Shown here: positions 1 through 7,812 of the stretch, in pieces
How positions within the stretch are numbered: the stretch's first letter is position 1
Layout of the letters: each line of letters starts with the position of its first letter
Source: Rhizobium rosettiformans W3
GTDB lineage: Bacteria > Pseudomonadota > Alphaproteobacteria > Rhizobiales > Rhizobiaceae
Length of the DNA: 64,000 nucleotides
Direction: 5' to 3'
Assembly (NCBI RefSeq): GCF_004912135.1
Contig: NZ_STGU01000001.1
Coordinates: 372,001-436,000, forward strand
The notes under the pieces: generated by a model
The model's database searches: none
Seen by the model: the letters and a program-made list of their open reading frames with translations, nothing else
What the model was told of the DNA's origin: nothing
Made by a program: the position numbers and the translations under genes

Positions 1-30
1 TGGACCTCGTCGAGAAGCGGGCGGTCCGGC

Positions 31-519
31 CTAATGCGATATGGCATGCACCAGCTCCGGCCGCATGCGCTCGGTCGCAAGAGCCTGATTGGAATAGCGC
101 TTGTCGCCGGTGACCTCACGGCCAAGCCAGGTGGGAAGGCTCGGCGCGTCATCCTCCGATGTCATTTCAACCTCGGCCGTCACCAGGCCGCGATAGGCGC
201 CTTCGAAGACATCGACTTCCCAGGTGAAACCTTCGAAGTCGACGGTGTAGCGGGTCTTCTCGATGACGTTGCCGATCGAGAAGGCGAGCATTTCCAGGGC
301 ATCGTCGTGGGAGATCGGATATTCGAACTCGTCGCGGGTCAGCGCGCCTTTGCCGAATTTGATTGTCAGCTGGGCCGTTTTGTCGTTGCGGGTGCGCACA
401 CGCACCGAACGGTCCGGCTCGGCAGCGATATAGGCCTGGCGGATATGGGTCTGCGACGTAACGGCCTTTTTCCAGCCATCGGTTCGGACGAGAAACTTGC
501 GCTCGATTTCCTTCGCCAT
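31..519 (-). CDS. CYTH-domain protein (triphosphate tunnel family)
   Basis: A 162-residue protein that is essentially one CYTH domain. The signature ExExK is present at the very N-terminus (E4, E6, K8), followed by the alternating basic strand around R40-R44 and K54, and acidic strands in the C-terminal half, as expected for a tunnel fold that binds triphosphate and divalent metal. Family members hydrolyse inorganic triphosphate or thiamine triphosphate, or rarely act as class IV adenylate cyclases; the sequence alone does not choose between these. The length matches stand-alone CYTH proteins and no CHAD domain is fused. The start is the ATG at 519, with GGAG nine bases upstream. It is divergent from eda across about 150 bases, so the two are probably independent transcription units. 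Confidence 0.9.
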   Translation of the reverse strand: MAKEIERKFLVRTDGWKKAVTSQTHIRQAYIAAEPDRSVRVRTRNDKTAQLTIKFGKGALTRDEFEYPISHDDALEMLAFSIGNVIEKTRYTVDFEGFTWEVDVFEGAYRGLVTAEVEMTSEDDAPSLPTWLGREVTGDKRYSNQALATERMRPELVHAISH

Positions 520-672
520 ACCCTCACGCTCCGAAATATAACCGTCGCAAACATATCCGAGGCTGCAGCGTTAGCAAACTGGAAAGATTCCGTGCTACCT
601 GTCGGTCTCGACATCGGCGGCTTCGCGCGCTAGTGAAGGGCCGATCTAATCGTTTTAAAAGAGGGTTCTGCC

Positions 673-1311
673 ATGGGCGACAAAACCGAAAAGCTCCTCT
701 CCACCCTGAAGCTTCAGCCGGTCGTGCCGGTTTTGATCGTCGAGGACGCGAAGACCGCCGTTCCGCTGGCGCGCGCTCTTGTCGCAGGTGGCCTGAAGGC
801 GATCGAGATCACGCTCCGCACCGATGCCGCGCTCGAAGCCGTGCGACTGGTCGCTCAGGAAGTCGAAGGTGCCGTCGTCGGTGCCGGCACCATCCTCAAT
901 GCCGCACATTATGCGGCGGCTGTCGATGCCGGCTCGCAATTCATCGTCAGCCCGGGCACGACCCAGGAACTGCTCGATGTGGCGCGCCAGTCCGACATTC
1001 CGCTGCTGCCGGGGGCTGCGACTGCATCCGAAGTCATGGCACTGCGCGAAGAGGGCTACAAGGTTCTGAAGTTCTTTCCCGCCGAGCAGGCCGGCGGTGC
1101 GGCGTACCTCAAGGCGCTGTCCTCGCCGCTCGCCGGCACGCTGTTCTGCCCGACCGGCGGCATCTCGCTGAAGAACGCCATGGATTACCTGTCGCTGCCG
1201 AACGTCGTCTGCGTGGGCGGTTCCTGGGTTGCGCCGAAGGAGCTGGTCTCGGCCGGCGACTGGGCCGGCATCACGAAGCTTGCCAGTGAAGCTTCGGCCC
1301 TGAAGGGCTGA
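673..1311 (+). CDS. eda: 2-dehydro-3-deoxy-6-phosphogluconate (KDPG) aldolase
   Basis: Cytoplasmic class I aldolase of 212 residues that splits KDPG into pyruvate and glyceraldehyde 3-phosphate in the Entner-Doudoroff pathway; many homologues also act on 4-hydroxy-2-oxoglutarate. The catalytic base region IEITLR has E45 and R49, and the Schiff-base lysine is K133 in the motif KFFPAE; both numbers coincide with the well-studied E. coli enzyme. The glycine-rich GAGT (70-73), PGA (113-115) and PTGG phosphate-binding segments are intact. The start is the ATG at 673 with an AAGAGGG-like ribosome site at 658-664. It stands alone here; no edd gene is adjacent, so its pathway partner lies elsewhere. 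Confidence 0.95.
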   Translation: MGDKTEKLLSTLKLQPVVPVLIVEDAKTAVPLARALVAGGLKAIEITLRTDAALEAVRLVAQEVEGAVVGAGTILNAAHYAAAVDAGSQFIVSPGTTQELLDVARQSDIPLLPGAATASEVMALREEGYKVLKFFPAEQAGGAAYLKALSSPLAGTLFCPTGGISLKNAMDYLSLPNVVCVGGSWVAPKELVSAGDWAGITKLASEASALKG

Positions 1312-1399
1312 CATTCCCGTCACGTCGCCGTTTACCGCTCTTTGTATTGTCTCTGTGGCTTCCTATCTAGGGAGCGACAGAGACAACAAGGAGACCGCG

Positions 1400-2098
1400 A
1401 TGTTCGACGCCAAGAAGCTGCTGGATCAATTCCTCGGTTCGCAGATGCCCGGTTCTGCCGGTTCGATCGGCCAGAAGGGCAATGACCTCATGGGCATGGC
1501 CAAGGCCAATCCCTGGAAGACCGGCGCTCTTGCAGCCGTGCTGCTCGGCACGAAGACGGGGCGCTCCCTGGGCAGTAATGCCCTGAAGATCGGTGGCCTC
1601 GCCGTCATCGCAGGTCTCGGCTACCAGGCCTACAAGAACTACAAGTCCGGTCAGCCGGCAGAGCCGACCCAGTCGCTGCCCGAACTCCTGCCGCCACCGA
1701 AGGATTCGCCCTTCAGCACCGAGCCGCAGGCCGTCTCCAATGATTTCGCCCTTTCGCTGGTGCGCGCGATGATCGCAGCCGCCAAGGCCGATGGTCACAT
1801 CGATGCCAGCGAGCGCTCGCGCATCATGGACAAGGTGCATCTGTCGGGCCTTGGTGCGGAGGCCGAGGCCTTTATCGAAGCGGAATTGGCCAAGCCGATC
1901 GACCTCGACGCGCTCGTTGCCTCCGCGAAGACGGAAGAGCAGCGGGTCGAAATCTACACGGCCTCGCGTCTGACGATCGAGCCGGATACCCGCACCGAGC
2001 GCGGCTATCTCGACATGCTCGCCGGCCGCCTCGGCCTTCCCGATGCACTCGTCGACCACATCGAGGCGACCGTCGCTTCCGCCAAGGTCAGCCTCTGA
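1400..2098 (+). CDS. DUF533 / TerB-like membrane-associated protein
   Basis: A 232-residue protein of the DUF533 (YebE-like) family. The N-terminal third is an amphipathic MFDAKKLLDQFLG segment, then a Gly/Ala-rich hydrophobic stretch (about residues 35-75) that could span or associate with the inner membrane. The C-terminal half (about 120-230) is an all-helical TerB-like domain with the typical IAAAKADGHID acidic motif. The biochemical role is unknown; TerB-like domains are linked to metal or tellurite stress in some bacteria, but nothing here shows that. The open frame extends 15 codons upstream, but the ATG at 1400 is preceded by AAGGAG at 1388-1393, so this start is preferred. It is followed by two hairpins at 2111 and 2171. 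Confidence 0.8.
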   Translation: MFDAKKLLDQFLGSQMPGSAGSIGQKGNDLMGMAKANPWKTGALAAVLLGTKTGRSLGSNALKIGGLAVIAGLGYQAYKNYKSGQPAEPTQSLPELLPPPKDSPFSTEPQAVSNDFALSLVRAMIAAAKADGHIDASERSRIMDKVHLSGLGAEAEAFIEAELAKPIDLDALVASAKTEEQRVEIYTASRLTIEPDTRTERGYLDMLAGRLGLPDALVDHIEATVASAKVSL

Positions 2099-2110
2099 GA
2101 TCGAGGATCT

Positions 2111-2137
2111 GCGGCAACCGGTCCGGCCGGTTGCCGC
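2111..2137 (+). other. GC-rich hairpin downstream of the DUF533 gene
   Basis: Perfect 11-bp stem, GCGGCAACCGG with CCGGTTGCCGC, loop TCCGG. There is no T-run after it, so it is not a canonical intrinsic terminator; it may act as a 3' stabilising stem ahead of the stronger terminator at 2171. Confidence 0.6.
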
Positions 2138-2170
2138 GTGTGGCGGTTGCCTTTGGCGCCAGCGTGACAT

Positions 2171-2204
2171 AAGCCTCGGGCAAACACTGGGCCCGAGGCT
2201 TTTT
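2171..2204 (+). terminator. Rho-independent terminator abutting the next start codon
   Basis: Stem AAGCCTCGGGC (2171-2181) pairs with GCCCGAGGCTT (2191-2201) around a 9-base loop and is followed by TTTT. It should end transcription of the DUF533 gene. Unusually, the T-run ends one base before the ATG (2206) of the following acetyltransferase, leaving that gene no room for its own ribosome-binding site. Confidence 0.85.
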
Positions 2205-2205
2205 C

Positions 2206-2895
2206 ATGCGTGATCTGTCCACTTTCAAGGGATGTCCGGCTCCTCAGCCCGTCAGGCTGGAAGGGCGCTTCGTCGTTGTCGAACCTTACGACCGCGATAC
2301 GCATCTTAAGGCGCTCTGGGACGGTCTCGGCGGAATGGAGATCAACCCGCTTCTCACCTATTTCACCCAGCCGGATTTCCAGGGGATCGAAGACTTCGAC
2401 GCCTGGCTGACGACCGTTCAGAAGGGCGGTTGGGTCACGGAAGTCTTCCGGGACAAGGCGACCGGCAAGGTCGTGGGCATGGCGAATTACATGCGGCCGG
2501 ACCCGGCGAACGGTGTGGTCGAAGTGGGCGGTGTTGCGCATGGCCCCGCCATGAGCCGTTCGCCGCTCGCGACCGAGGCTCATTATCTCCTGGCGCGGCA
2601 TGTCTTCGATGACCTCGGCTATCGCCGCTATGAATGGAAGTGCCACAACGAAAACGAGCCGAGCAAGGTCACGGCGAAGCGCTACGGCTTCAGCTTCGAA
2701 GGGGTGTTTCGCCAGCATATGATGTCGAAGGGCAGAAACCGCGACACCGCCTGGTTTTCTATGATCGATAGCGAATGGCCGGTCATCCGGGCCGCCTTCG
2801 AGGCCTGGCTCGACCCTGACAATTTCGATGAGGCCGGACGCCAGAAGCGGCGGCTGGAAGAGTTGCGCGTCGAGATCGCAGCCGCCTCAAGCTGA
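2206..2895 (+). CDS. GNAT-family N-acetyltransferase (RimJ/RimL-like)
   Basis: A 229-residue acetyl-CoA-dependent acyltransferase. The N-terminus has the form P-x-P-V-R-L-EGRFV-x-V-EPYD seen in RimJ/RimL-type GNAT proteins, the central strand around KVVGMANYMR is the usual beta-4, and the HVFDDLGYRRYEWKCHNEN block followed by a Y-G-F strand is the acetyl-CoA-binding half. The acceptor (protein N-terminus, antibiotic or small amine) cannot be told. The start at 2206 keeps the conserved N-terminal residues but lies directly after a terminator T-run with no Shine-Dalgarno, so translation may be leaderless or depend on rare read-through mRNA. The small membrane-protein gene follows 13 bases after the stop. 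Confidence 0.85.
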   Translation: MRDLSTFKGCPAPQPVRLEGRFVVVEPYDRDTHLKALWDGLGGMEINPLLTYFTQPDFQGIEDFDAWLTTVQKGGWVTEVFRDKATGKVVGMANYMRPDPANGVVEVGGVAHGPAMSRSPLATEAHYLLARHVFDDLGYRRYEWKCHNENEPSKVTAKRYGFSFEGVFRQHMMSKGRNRDTAWFSMIDSEWPVIRAAFEAWLDPDNFDEAGRQKRRLEELRVEIAAASS

Positions 2896-2908
2896 TAGGA
2901 AAGATACC

Positions 2909-3310
2909 GTGAAGCCGAACATCTACAGCATCATCCTTTATGTCGGAACGGCCGTCGCTGCCCTGGCGCTTGCCTATGCGAGCTTCAAGAGCGCCACCGT
3001 GGCCTGGTCGGTCGGCATCTGCGTCGCGATCGGTGTCGTAGTCTACGCTTTCAGCATGTTGCCGGAGCCGAAGAAGGTGGCGCGATCGGACGAGGCGCCC
3101 AAGACGCAGCGGTCACCGGCGGCACAGGCTGCGGTGGTGGTCGCCGTGATTTTCGGATTGATGCTTGTCGTTCCGACCGTCGTGCTCTGGCTCGGCCGTT
3201 ATTCTCCGGAACTGGGCGCATTGGTCGGCGGCGTCGCGCTCATGGCCTTGTTCCTCATTCTCTGGCTGCGCTCGCGCTATCAGCGCAGCCACGAAAGGGA
3301 CGAGGGCTGA
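2909..3310 (+). CDS. Small four-helix integral membrane protein
   Basis: Predicted 133-residue inner-membrane protein of unknown function. Four hydrophobic segments can be read: about residues 5-25, 31-50, 75-98 and 105-125, with a charged loop (EPKKVARSDEAPK) between the second and third. The GTG at 2909 is chosen because it has AGGAAAG at 2897-2903 and because the upstream in-frame extension overlaps the acetyltransferase gene and is not hydrophobic. It is probably co-transcribed with the acetyltransferase, and its stop is only three bases from the convergent nickel-exporter stop. I recognise no domain. Confidence 0.7.
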   Translation: MKPNIYSIILYVGTAVAALALAYASFKSATVAWSVGICVAIGVVVYAFSMLPEPKKVARSDEAPKTQRSPAAQAAVVVAVIFGLMLVVPTVVLWLGRYSPELGALVGGVALMALFLILWLRSRYQRSHERDEG

Positions 3311-3313
3311 TCC

Positions 3314-4432
3314 TCAGGCGTTGAGGCTGGCGGCCAGCAGCAGGGCGCCCAGCAGGATCACGAGCAGTGCTGCGCCCACTTCGATCGAGCTAGCCACGAT
3401 GCCAGCGCGGCGGGAGCCGGGGCCGGAAAGCCTCAAGGCGAAGCCCTTGGCGCCGACGGCAAGGCTTGCCAGTACCGAGACGGTGATGGCGGTGCCGAGT
3501 GCCATGGCGCAAACGGACAATATCCCGCCGAGCAGGAGACCGTTCAGCAGCGAGAAGGTCATGACAAGCAGCGCGCCGGAACAGGGGCGCATACCGACGG
3601 CGATGACGGCCGACCAGGCATCGCGCAGGCTAAAGGTGCTGCCGCCGAGAAGGCTCGGGTCTGGCAGATGGGCGATCCCGCATTCATGGCAGACCGAACC
3701 GGGCGCGAGCGCATCATGATCATGGGCGACGGCGACAGCGCGAAAGCGTGAACCGGCTGCCTCTTTCGATGACGTCGGTTCAGAGGGGCTGGCAAACAGG
3801 GATGCCGTGACGCTGCTGCCTGAAGGTACTTCCGTTCTCTCGAAAAGGCCGGCTGTTGCTGCAGACGGTGTTGCATGGGCGAATGACGTCCGCAGCTTGC
3901 GCACCAGCAGCCAGATGCCGAAGGCCACGATCATCGCATAGCTTGCGATTTCCAGCGTGCGCGTGGCGTCTGTCATGCTGATCGAGGTGCCGCGCAGGAC
4001 GAGATAGGCCGTACCGACGACCGCGATCGCCACCATGCCTTGAAGAATGGCCGAGACGAAGGAGATCAGGATGCCGCGGCGCAGTTCGATCTCGTTGGCC
4101 AACAGATAGGACGAGATAACGGCCTTGCCGTGCCCGGGGCCGGCGGCGTGGAAAACCCCATAGGCGAAAGAGAGGCCAATCAGGGTCACGAGGCTCGAGG
4201 GATCCTCGCGCATCGCTTTCAAAGCATCGGTCAGTGAGCGATAGAAGGCCTGCTGATGGGCGTTGATCCAGACCAGCAACTCCGCAAAGGGTCCGGAAGA
4301 CGGCTGATAGCTCGGCTCGGCAGTGCCGATGCCGAGCGGGGAGGCGGCGTGGGCGACGCCCGCGACCAGGGCGAGAGCGAGTGCTGCTACTGCGATTCGG
4401 GCAACCAGCCCGCGTCGGGCATGGCTCAGCAT
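3314..4432 (-). CDS. NicO/RcnA-family nickel/cobalt exporter
   Basis: A 372-residue polytopic inner-membrane protein of the NicO superfamily. Diagnostic features are the transmembrane motif FHAAGPGHGK (94-103) with its invariant histidines, a second motif GMRPCSGALLVM near the C-terminus, and a soluble His/Asp/Cys-bearing loop between them (HDHD and CHECGIAH) that could bind Ni2+ or Co2+. An N-terminal signal-like segment ends near A30. RcnA-type members export Ni2+/Co2+. It overlaps the 3' end of the DUF1007 gene by seven bases, indicating translational coupling; NicO proteins are repeatedly found with DUF1007 partners. No RcnR/CsoR-type repressor is next to it; the nearest regulator is a LysR gene upstream. 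Confidence 0.88.
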   Translation of the reverse strand: MLSHARRGLVARIAVAALALALVAGVAHAASPLGIGTAEPSYQPSSGPFAELLVWINAHQQAFYRSLTDALKAMREDPSSLVTLIGLSFAYGVFHAAGPGHGKAVISSYLLANEIELRRGILISFVSAILQGMVAIAVVGTAYLVLRGTSISMTDATRTLEIASYAMIVAFGIWLLVRKLRTSFAHATPSAATAGLFERTEVPSGSSVTASLFASPSEPTSSKEAAGSRFRAVAVAHDHDALAPGSVCHECGIAHLPDPSLLGGSTFSLRDAWSAVIAVGMRPCSGALLVMTFSLLNGLLLGGILSVCAMALGTAITVSVLASLAVGAKGFALRLSGPGSRRAGIVASSIEVGAALLVILLGALLLAASLNA

Positions 4433-5100
4433 GTCACCTCCAGCCTGGTGGCAAACAGCTTGCCCATGTCATTACCGGTCGGATCGCTGAAGAAGGCTTC
4501 GGTCAGGTTCAGCTGGTTCTGCGCAATGATCTCGTCCGGGTCGGGTCGGACGACCTTGTGCGTGCAGGCCTCGAAGGCCTTGCCCTCGACCACCATGTCC
4601 TCGTCCTTGGCGAAGTCGATCGCGGTATAGAGTGTCGGGTCATAGACGCCGAAATTCATCCGGCCGCCGATCGTCACGGGCGTCTTCGGCTTTGCCACGA
4701 AGAAGACCAGAAGCTGGTTGTCCTTGAAGTCGACGTTGAAGACTTCGGGCCTCGCGATCTCGCTGGTGGTCCCGTCTTTTGTGATGAAAGTGAAGTAGCT
4801 GTAGTCGCCGAGCGAATCGCGGATGGTGTTGGCGATCTCGTTCAGCTCGGCGTGGTCGAGCTTGAGGTCCGTGTTCTTGTCGAAGTCCATGAGGACGCTC
4901 GAGGAGAAGATGTCATCGAAGCGCCAGACATTGCGCAGTTCTTTCAGCGTGCCGTCATCGGCGGCGACGATCTCCACGCGCGCTTCGGCAAAGATGTGAG
5001 GATGGGAGAGTGCCGGTGTCGCGAAGGCAACGACCGCTCCGGCCGCCCAATAACTCAGGCTTCTCAGCATTCTGTCCAGACCCTTCCCGATGTCCCGCAT
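4426..5100 (-). CDS. DUF1007-family periplasmic partner of the Ni/Co exporter
   Basis: A 224-residue exported protein. The start is set at the ATG at 5100 because GGAGGG lies eight bases upstream; the frame is open for 26 more codons but that extension has no ribosome site. A signal peptide (about 1-32, ending SHPHIF) is followed by a beta-rich domain typical of DUF1007, including the HPHIF mature N-terminus that could ligand metal. DUF1007 proteins occur next to NicO transporters and are thought to serve them as periplasmic partners; a direct biochemical role is not established. It overlaps the exporter gene by seven bases. Confidence 0.85.
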   Translation of the reverse strand: MRDIGKGLDRMLRSLSYWAAGAVVAFATPALSHPHIFAEARVEIVAADDGTLKELRNVWRFDDIFSSSVLMDFDKNTDLKLDHAELNEIANTIRDSLGDYSYFTFITKDGTTSEIARPEVFNVDFKDNQLLVFFVAKPKTPVTIGGRMNFGVYDPTLYTAIDFAKDEDMVVEGKAFEACTHKVVRPDPDEIIAQNQLNLTEAFFSDPTGNDMGKLFATRLEVTC

Positions 5101-5156
5101 GGGTTCCCTCCTGTCGGATGAATGGGACAAAAGTGGGACCCGCTGCGATTCGCTGA

Positions 5157-6050
5157 TCACGAGTAGCGCTTGAACCATGCGTGAAGGTAATCGACGAAGG
5201 CGCGTACCTTGGCCGGCAGATAGCGACGGTGCGGATAGACGGCATAGATGCCGCGGTCCTTGGCGATGTATTCGTCGAAGAGCGACACGAGCTCGCCCGA
5301 GGCGAGATGGGGCCTTGCGATGAAATCAGGGATCATGGCGACACCCAGGCCGGCACGGGCTGCGCGCAGGGTGGCTTGCGGGCTGTTCACTTCGATCGGA
5401 CCGGACACACTGACGGTGATCGGGCTGCCATCGGTATCCACGAACCGCAGGCTGTTATGCGACCGGGAATTGGTGTCGATCAAGAAAGGGACACGGGAAA
5501 GCTCGCTGGGGTGAACGAGAGGGCCCTTCGCCTCCAGAAAGGCCGGAGTCGCACAGGCATAGACCCGGAAGTCCGAGAGCTTGCGGGCGATCATGCCGGA
5601 ATCGTCCAGCTTGGTGATTCGGATTCCGAGGTCGAAGCCTTCCTCGATCAGGTCGACGAATCGGTCTTCAGCGACGATCTCCAGAGACAGTTCCGGGTTT
5701 TCCTTGGCGAAATCGATCAGCGACTGGCCGATCTCAGCATCGATAAAGGTGCGGGGCAGGGTGACCTTCAGCTTGCCTTTGAGGTCGGCATTGTTCTCGC
5801 GCACGAGATCGGCAAGGTTGTCGATCTCCTTCAGGATATCGGCAGCCGTCCTGTAATAGGTATGCCCAGCCTCCGTCAGGGAAAATTGCCGGGTGGTGCG
5901 ATTGAGCAGCAGGGCGCCCAATTCGTCTTCCAATTCACGGACATACTTGGACAGCAATGCCTTGGATCGGCCTGTCTTGCGCGCAGCGGCCGAAAAACCT
6001 TCGGCTTCCACCACATCGATAAAAGCCCGGATCCTCGTCAGCGTATCCAT
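5157..6050 (-). CDS. LysR-family transcriptional regulator
   Basis: A 297-residue regulator with the standard N-terminal winged helix-turn-helix (about 1-60; AEGFSAAARKTGRSKALLSKYVREL is the recognition region) and a C-terminal periplasmic-binding-like effector domain (about 88-295). The overall pattern, including the LNRTTRQFSLTEAG wing, is that of the CrgA/AaeR-like subgroup, which often controls oxidative or aromatic-compound responses. The target cannot be read. The start at 6050 has GGGGAGCG just upstream. It lies 56 bases upstream of the DUF1007 gene on the same strand, so it could be co-transcribed with the metal-export pair, or may control the divergent decarboxylase. Confidence 0.9.
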   Translation of the reverse strand: MDTLTRIRAFIDVVEAEGFSAAARKTGRSKALLSKYVRELEDELGALLLNRTTRQFSLTEAGHTYYRTAADILKEIDNLADLVRENNADLKGKLKVTLPRTFIDAEIGQSLIDFAKENPELSLEIVAEDRFVDLIEEGFDLGIRITKLDDSGMIARKLSDFRVYACATPAFLEAKGPLVHPSELSRVPFLIDTNSRSHNSLRFVDTDGSPITVSVSGPIEVNSPQATLRAARAGLGVAMIPDFIARPHLASGELVSLFDEYIAKDRGIYAVYPHRRYLPAKVRAFVDYLHAWFKRYS

Positions 6051-6148
6051 GTCGCTCCCCTGTTGCCGCGCAGATTGTGAACGCGCGAAGTGAATTGTTC
6101 AATGAATAGCACGGTCCTCGCAGAAATTAACCAGGGGCGAATTTTCCT

Positions 6149-6178
6149 CTTGATTATGACGGACAGTTTTCTTATCTC
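6149..6178 (+). promoter_or_regulatory. Candidate housekeeping promoter of the decarboxylase leader
   Basis: CTTGATT (TTGATT at 6150-6155) is followed after 17 bases by TATCTC (6173-6178), resembling the rhizobial CTTGAC-N17-CTATAT type. It sits just upstream of the structured leader, which would make a 5' untranslated region of roughly 430 nt. This is inference from sequence resemblance only. Confidence 0.4.
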
Positions 6179-6189
6179 CGTGCTTGCCC

Positions 6190-6612
6190 AAAGTCGCACG
6201 TGCCTGTGGGTGTCCGCCGACCCTCGAACTGGGATTTATCCCTAAGGTGAGGTCATCGGTAAGGTACCTGGAACTAACCCCTCCAGTCGCTATTCCGGCC
6301 AACCGGGAAATGCGAGGACATCTTGAAGCAACGACGGTGCGGGCCTTTCTGGTTCTCTGCCGGCTTTCCATCAGCCGGGGTACTGAAGAGGCACACCATC
6401 ATTGCCGGAAGTGCGGTAGGGTCTCCCTCCAATCCATGGCAGACAAAGCGGATTTATGCGCTCAGGCAAGAGTGCGTTCATCCATCGTTTCGCGCGTCGA
6501 GCGTTCGTACGGTACCAGTGTCTCCACCGACTGGTTTCTTGCGATGTCTCGCCGTCCTTTGTCCATCCGAAGTCTCAGGCTTCGGAACCCTTGGCTTATG
6601 GAAGGTTGACCG
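6190..6612 (+). promoter_or_regulatory. Long structured 5' leader, candidate speF-type regulatory RNA
   Basis: A 560-base gene-free gap precedes the decarboxylase, and its distal part is rich in local inverted repeats. CCGA/CCTC (6217-6225) pairs with GAGG/TCGG (6249-6259) and encloses GGGA-TTTA-TCCC (6231-6242). CTGGA/TCCAG lies at 6268-6286. CCGGCT/AGCCGG lies at 6360-6378. ACCAGT/ACTGGT lies at 6514-6535. TCCGAAG/CTTCGGA lies at 6566-6586, only 26 bases before the start codon. A conserved alphaproteobacterial RNA motif named speF is known upstream of ornithine decarboxylase genes, and location, length and structure fit. I could not align it to that model, so the identification rests on context. 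No convincing upstream reading frame with a ribosome site was seen. Confidence 0.6.
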
Positions 6613-7746
6613 ATGACCACTGCACGTATCCTCGACTTCATCAACACCCGACGTCCGGAAGGTCCCTGCCTCGTGGTCGACCTCGACGTGGTGCGCGACA
6701 ACTTCGGTGCCTTCCGTCATGCCCTGCCGGACAGCGCCATCTACTACGCAGTCAAGGCGAACCCGGCGCCGGAGATCCTCCAGCTCCTGGCCTCGCTCGG
6801 CTCGAACTTCGACTGCGCTTCCGTTGCCGAAATCCAGATGGCACTCGATGCCGGCGCCACCGCCGACCGCATCTCCTTCGGCAACACCATCAAGAAGGAG
6901 CGCGACATCGCACGTGCCTATGCACTCGGTGTCAACCTCTATGCCGTCGACAGCCACGAGGAAGTCGAGAAGATCGCGCGAGCAGCTCCCGGCGCCCGCG
7001 TGTTCTGCCGCGTCCTGACCGATGGTGAAGGCGCCGAATGGCCGCTTTCCCGTAAGTTCGGCTGCGTGCCGCAGATGGCCGTCGACGTTCTCGTCTACGC
7101 CCACCAGCTCGGCCTCGAAAGCTTCGGCGTCTCGTTCCATGTCGGTTCGCAGATGACAAAGGTCGATGCCTGGGATGGCGCCCTTGCCGATGCCAAGCGC
7201 GTGTTCAACTCGCTGGCCAAGCAGGGCATCGTCCTGAAGATGGTCAACATGGGTGGTGGTTTCCCGACCAAGTACCTGCGCGACATCCCGTCCGCAGAGG
7301 CCTATGGTCAGGCGATCAACGCGTCGCTGAAGAAGCACTTCGGCAACAACATCCCGCAGACCATCATCGAGCCGGGCCGCGGCATGGTCGGCAATGCCGG
7401 CGTGATCAAGGCGGAAGTCGTGCTGATCTCGAAGAAGTCCGACAATGACGAGCATCGCTGGGTGTTCCTCGACATCGGCAAGTTCGGTGGCCTGGCCGAA
7501 ACCATGGACGAAGCGATCCGTTACCCGATCCGCACCGTCCGTGACGCCGATGACATGGAGCCCTGCGTCATCGCCGGTCCGACCTGCGATTCGGCCGACG
7601 TGCTCTACGAGAAGAACATGTATCCGCTGCCGATCTCGCTCTCGATCGGCGACGAGGTTCTGATCGAAGGCACCGGCGCCTACACCACCACCTATTCGGC
7701 GGTGGCGTTCAATGGCTTCGAACCGCTGAAGTCCTACGTCATCTGA
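6613..7746 (+). CDS. odc2: Ornithine/lysine decarboxylase, alanine-racemase-fold type
   Basis: A 377-residue PLP-dependent group IV decarboxylase that should turn ornithine (possibly also lysine) into putrescine (cadaverine) in the cytoplasm. The PLP Schiff-base lysine is K48 in YYAVKANPAP; FHVGSQ (175-180), GGGFPTKY and the phosphate-binding EPGRGMVG loop are intact; the catalytic cysteine is C325 in GPTCDSADVL, supplied across the dimer interface. The length is that of the short eukaryote-like ODC family rather than the roughly 700-residue E. coli SpeC type. The start ATG at 6613 follows GGTTGACCG, a weak ribosome site, which fits control by the long structured leader. A strong hairpin follows the stop. 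Confidence 0.93.
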   Translation: MTTARILDFINTRRPEGPCLVVDLDVVRDNFGAFRHALPDSAIYYAVKANPAPEILQLLASLGSNFDCASVAEIQMALDAGATADRISFGNTIKKERDIARAYALGVNLYAVDSHEEVEKIARAAPGARVFCRVLTDGEGAEWPLSRKFGCVPQMAVDVLVYAHQLGLESFGVSFHVGSQMTKVDAWDGALADAKRVFNSLAKQGIVLKMVNMGGGFPTKYLRDIPSAEAYGQAINASLKKHFGNNIPQTIIEPGRGMVGNAGVIKAEVVLISKKSDNDEHRWVFLDIGKFGGLAETMDEAIRYPIRTVRDADDMEPCVIAGPTCDSADVLYEKNMYPLPISLSIGDEVLIEGTGAYTTTYSAVAFNGFEPLKSYVI

Positions 7747-7747
7747 C

Positions 7748-7773
7748 GTCCGTGCCGGCCAACCGGCACGGAC
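7748..7773 (+). terminator. Hairpin after the decarboxylase gene
   Basis: Perfect 11-bp stem GTCCGTGCCGG (7748-7758) with CCGGCACGGAC (7763-7773), CCAA loop, starting two bases after the TGA. Only CTTC follows, so it is a terminator or 3' stabiliser with a poor U-tract. Confidence 0.65.
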
Positions 7774-7812
7774 CTTCACAATCATCGTCACCGCTTGGGA
7801 TGGGAGGCCACC

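Noticed and set aside
6099-6371. A 90-codon minus-strand frame and a 141-codon plus-strand frame in the decarboxylase leader.
   Set aside because: No ribosome site, no family resemblance and they cross the predicted RNA structure.
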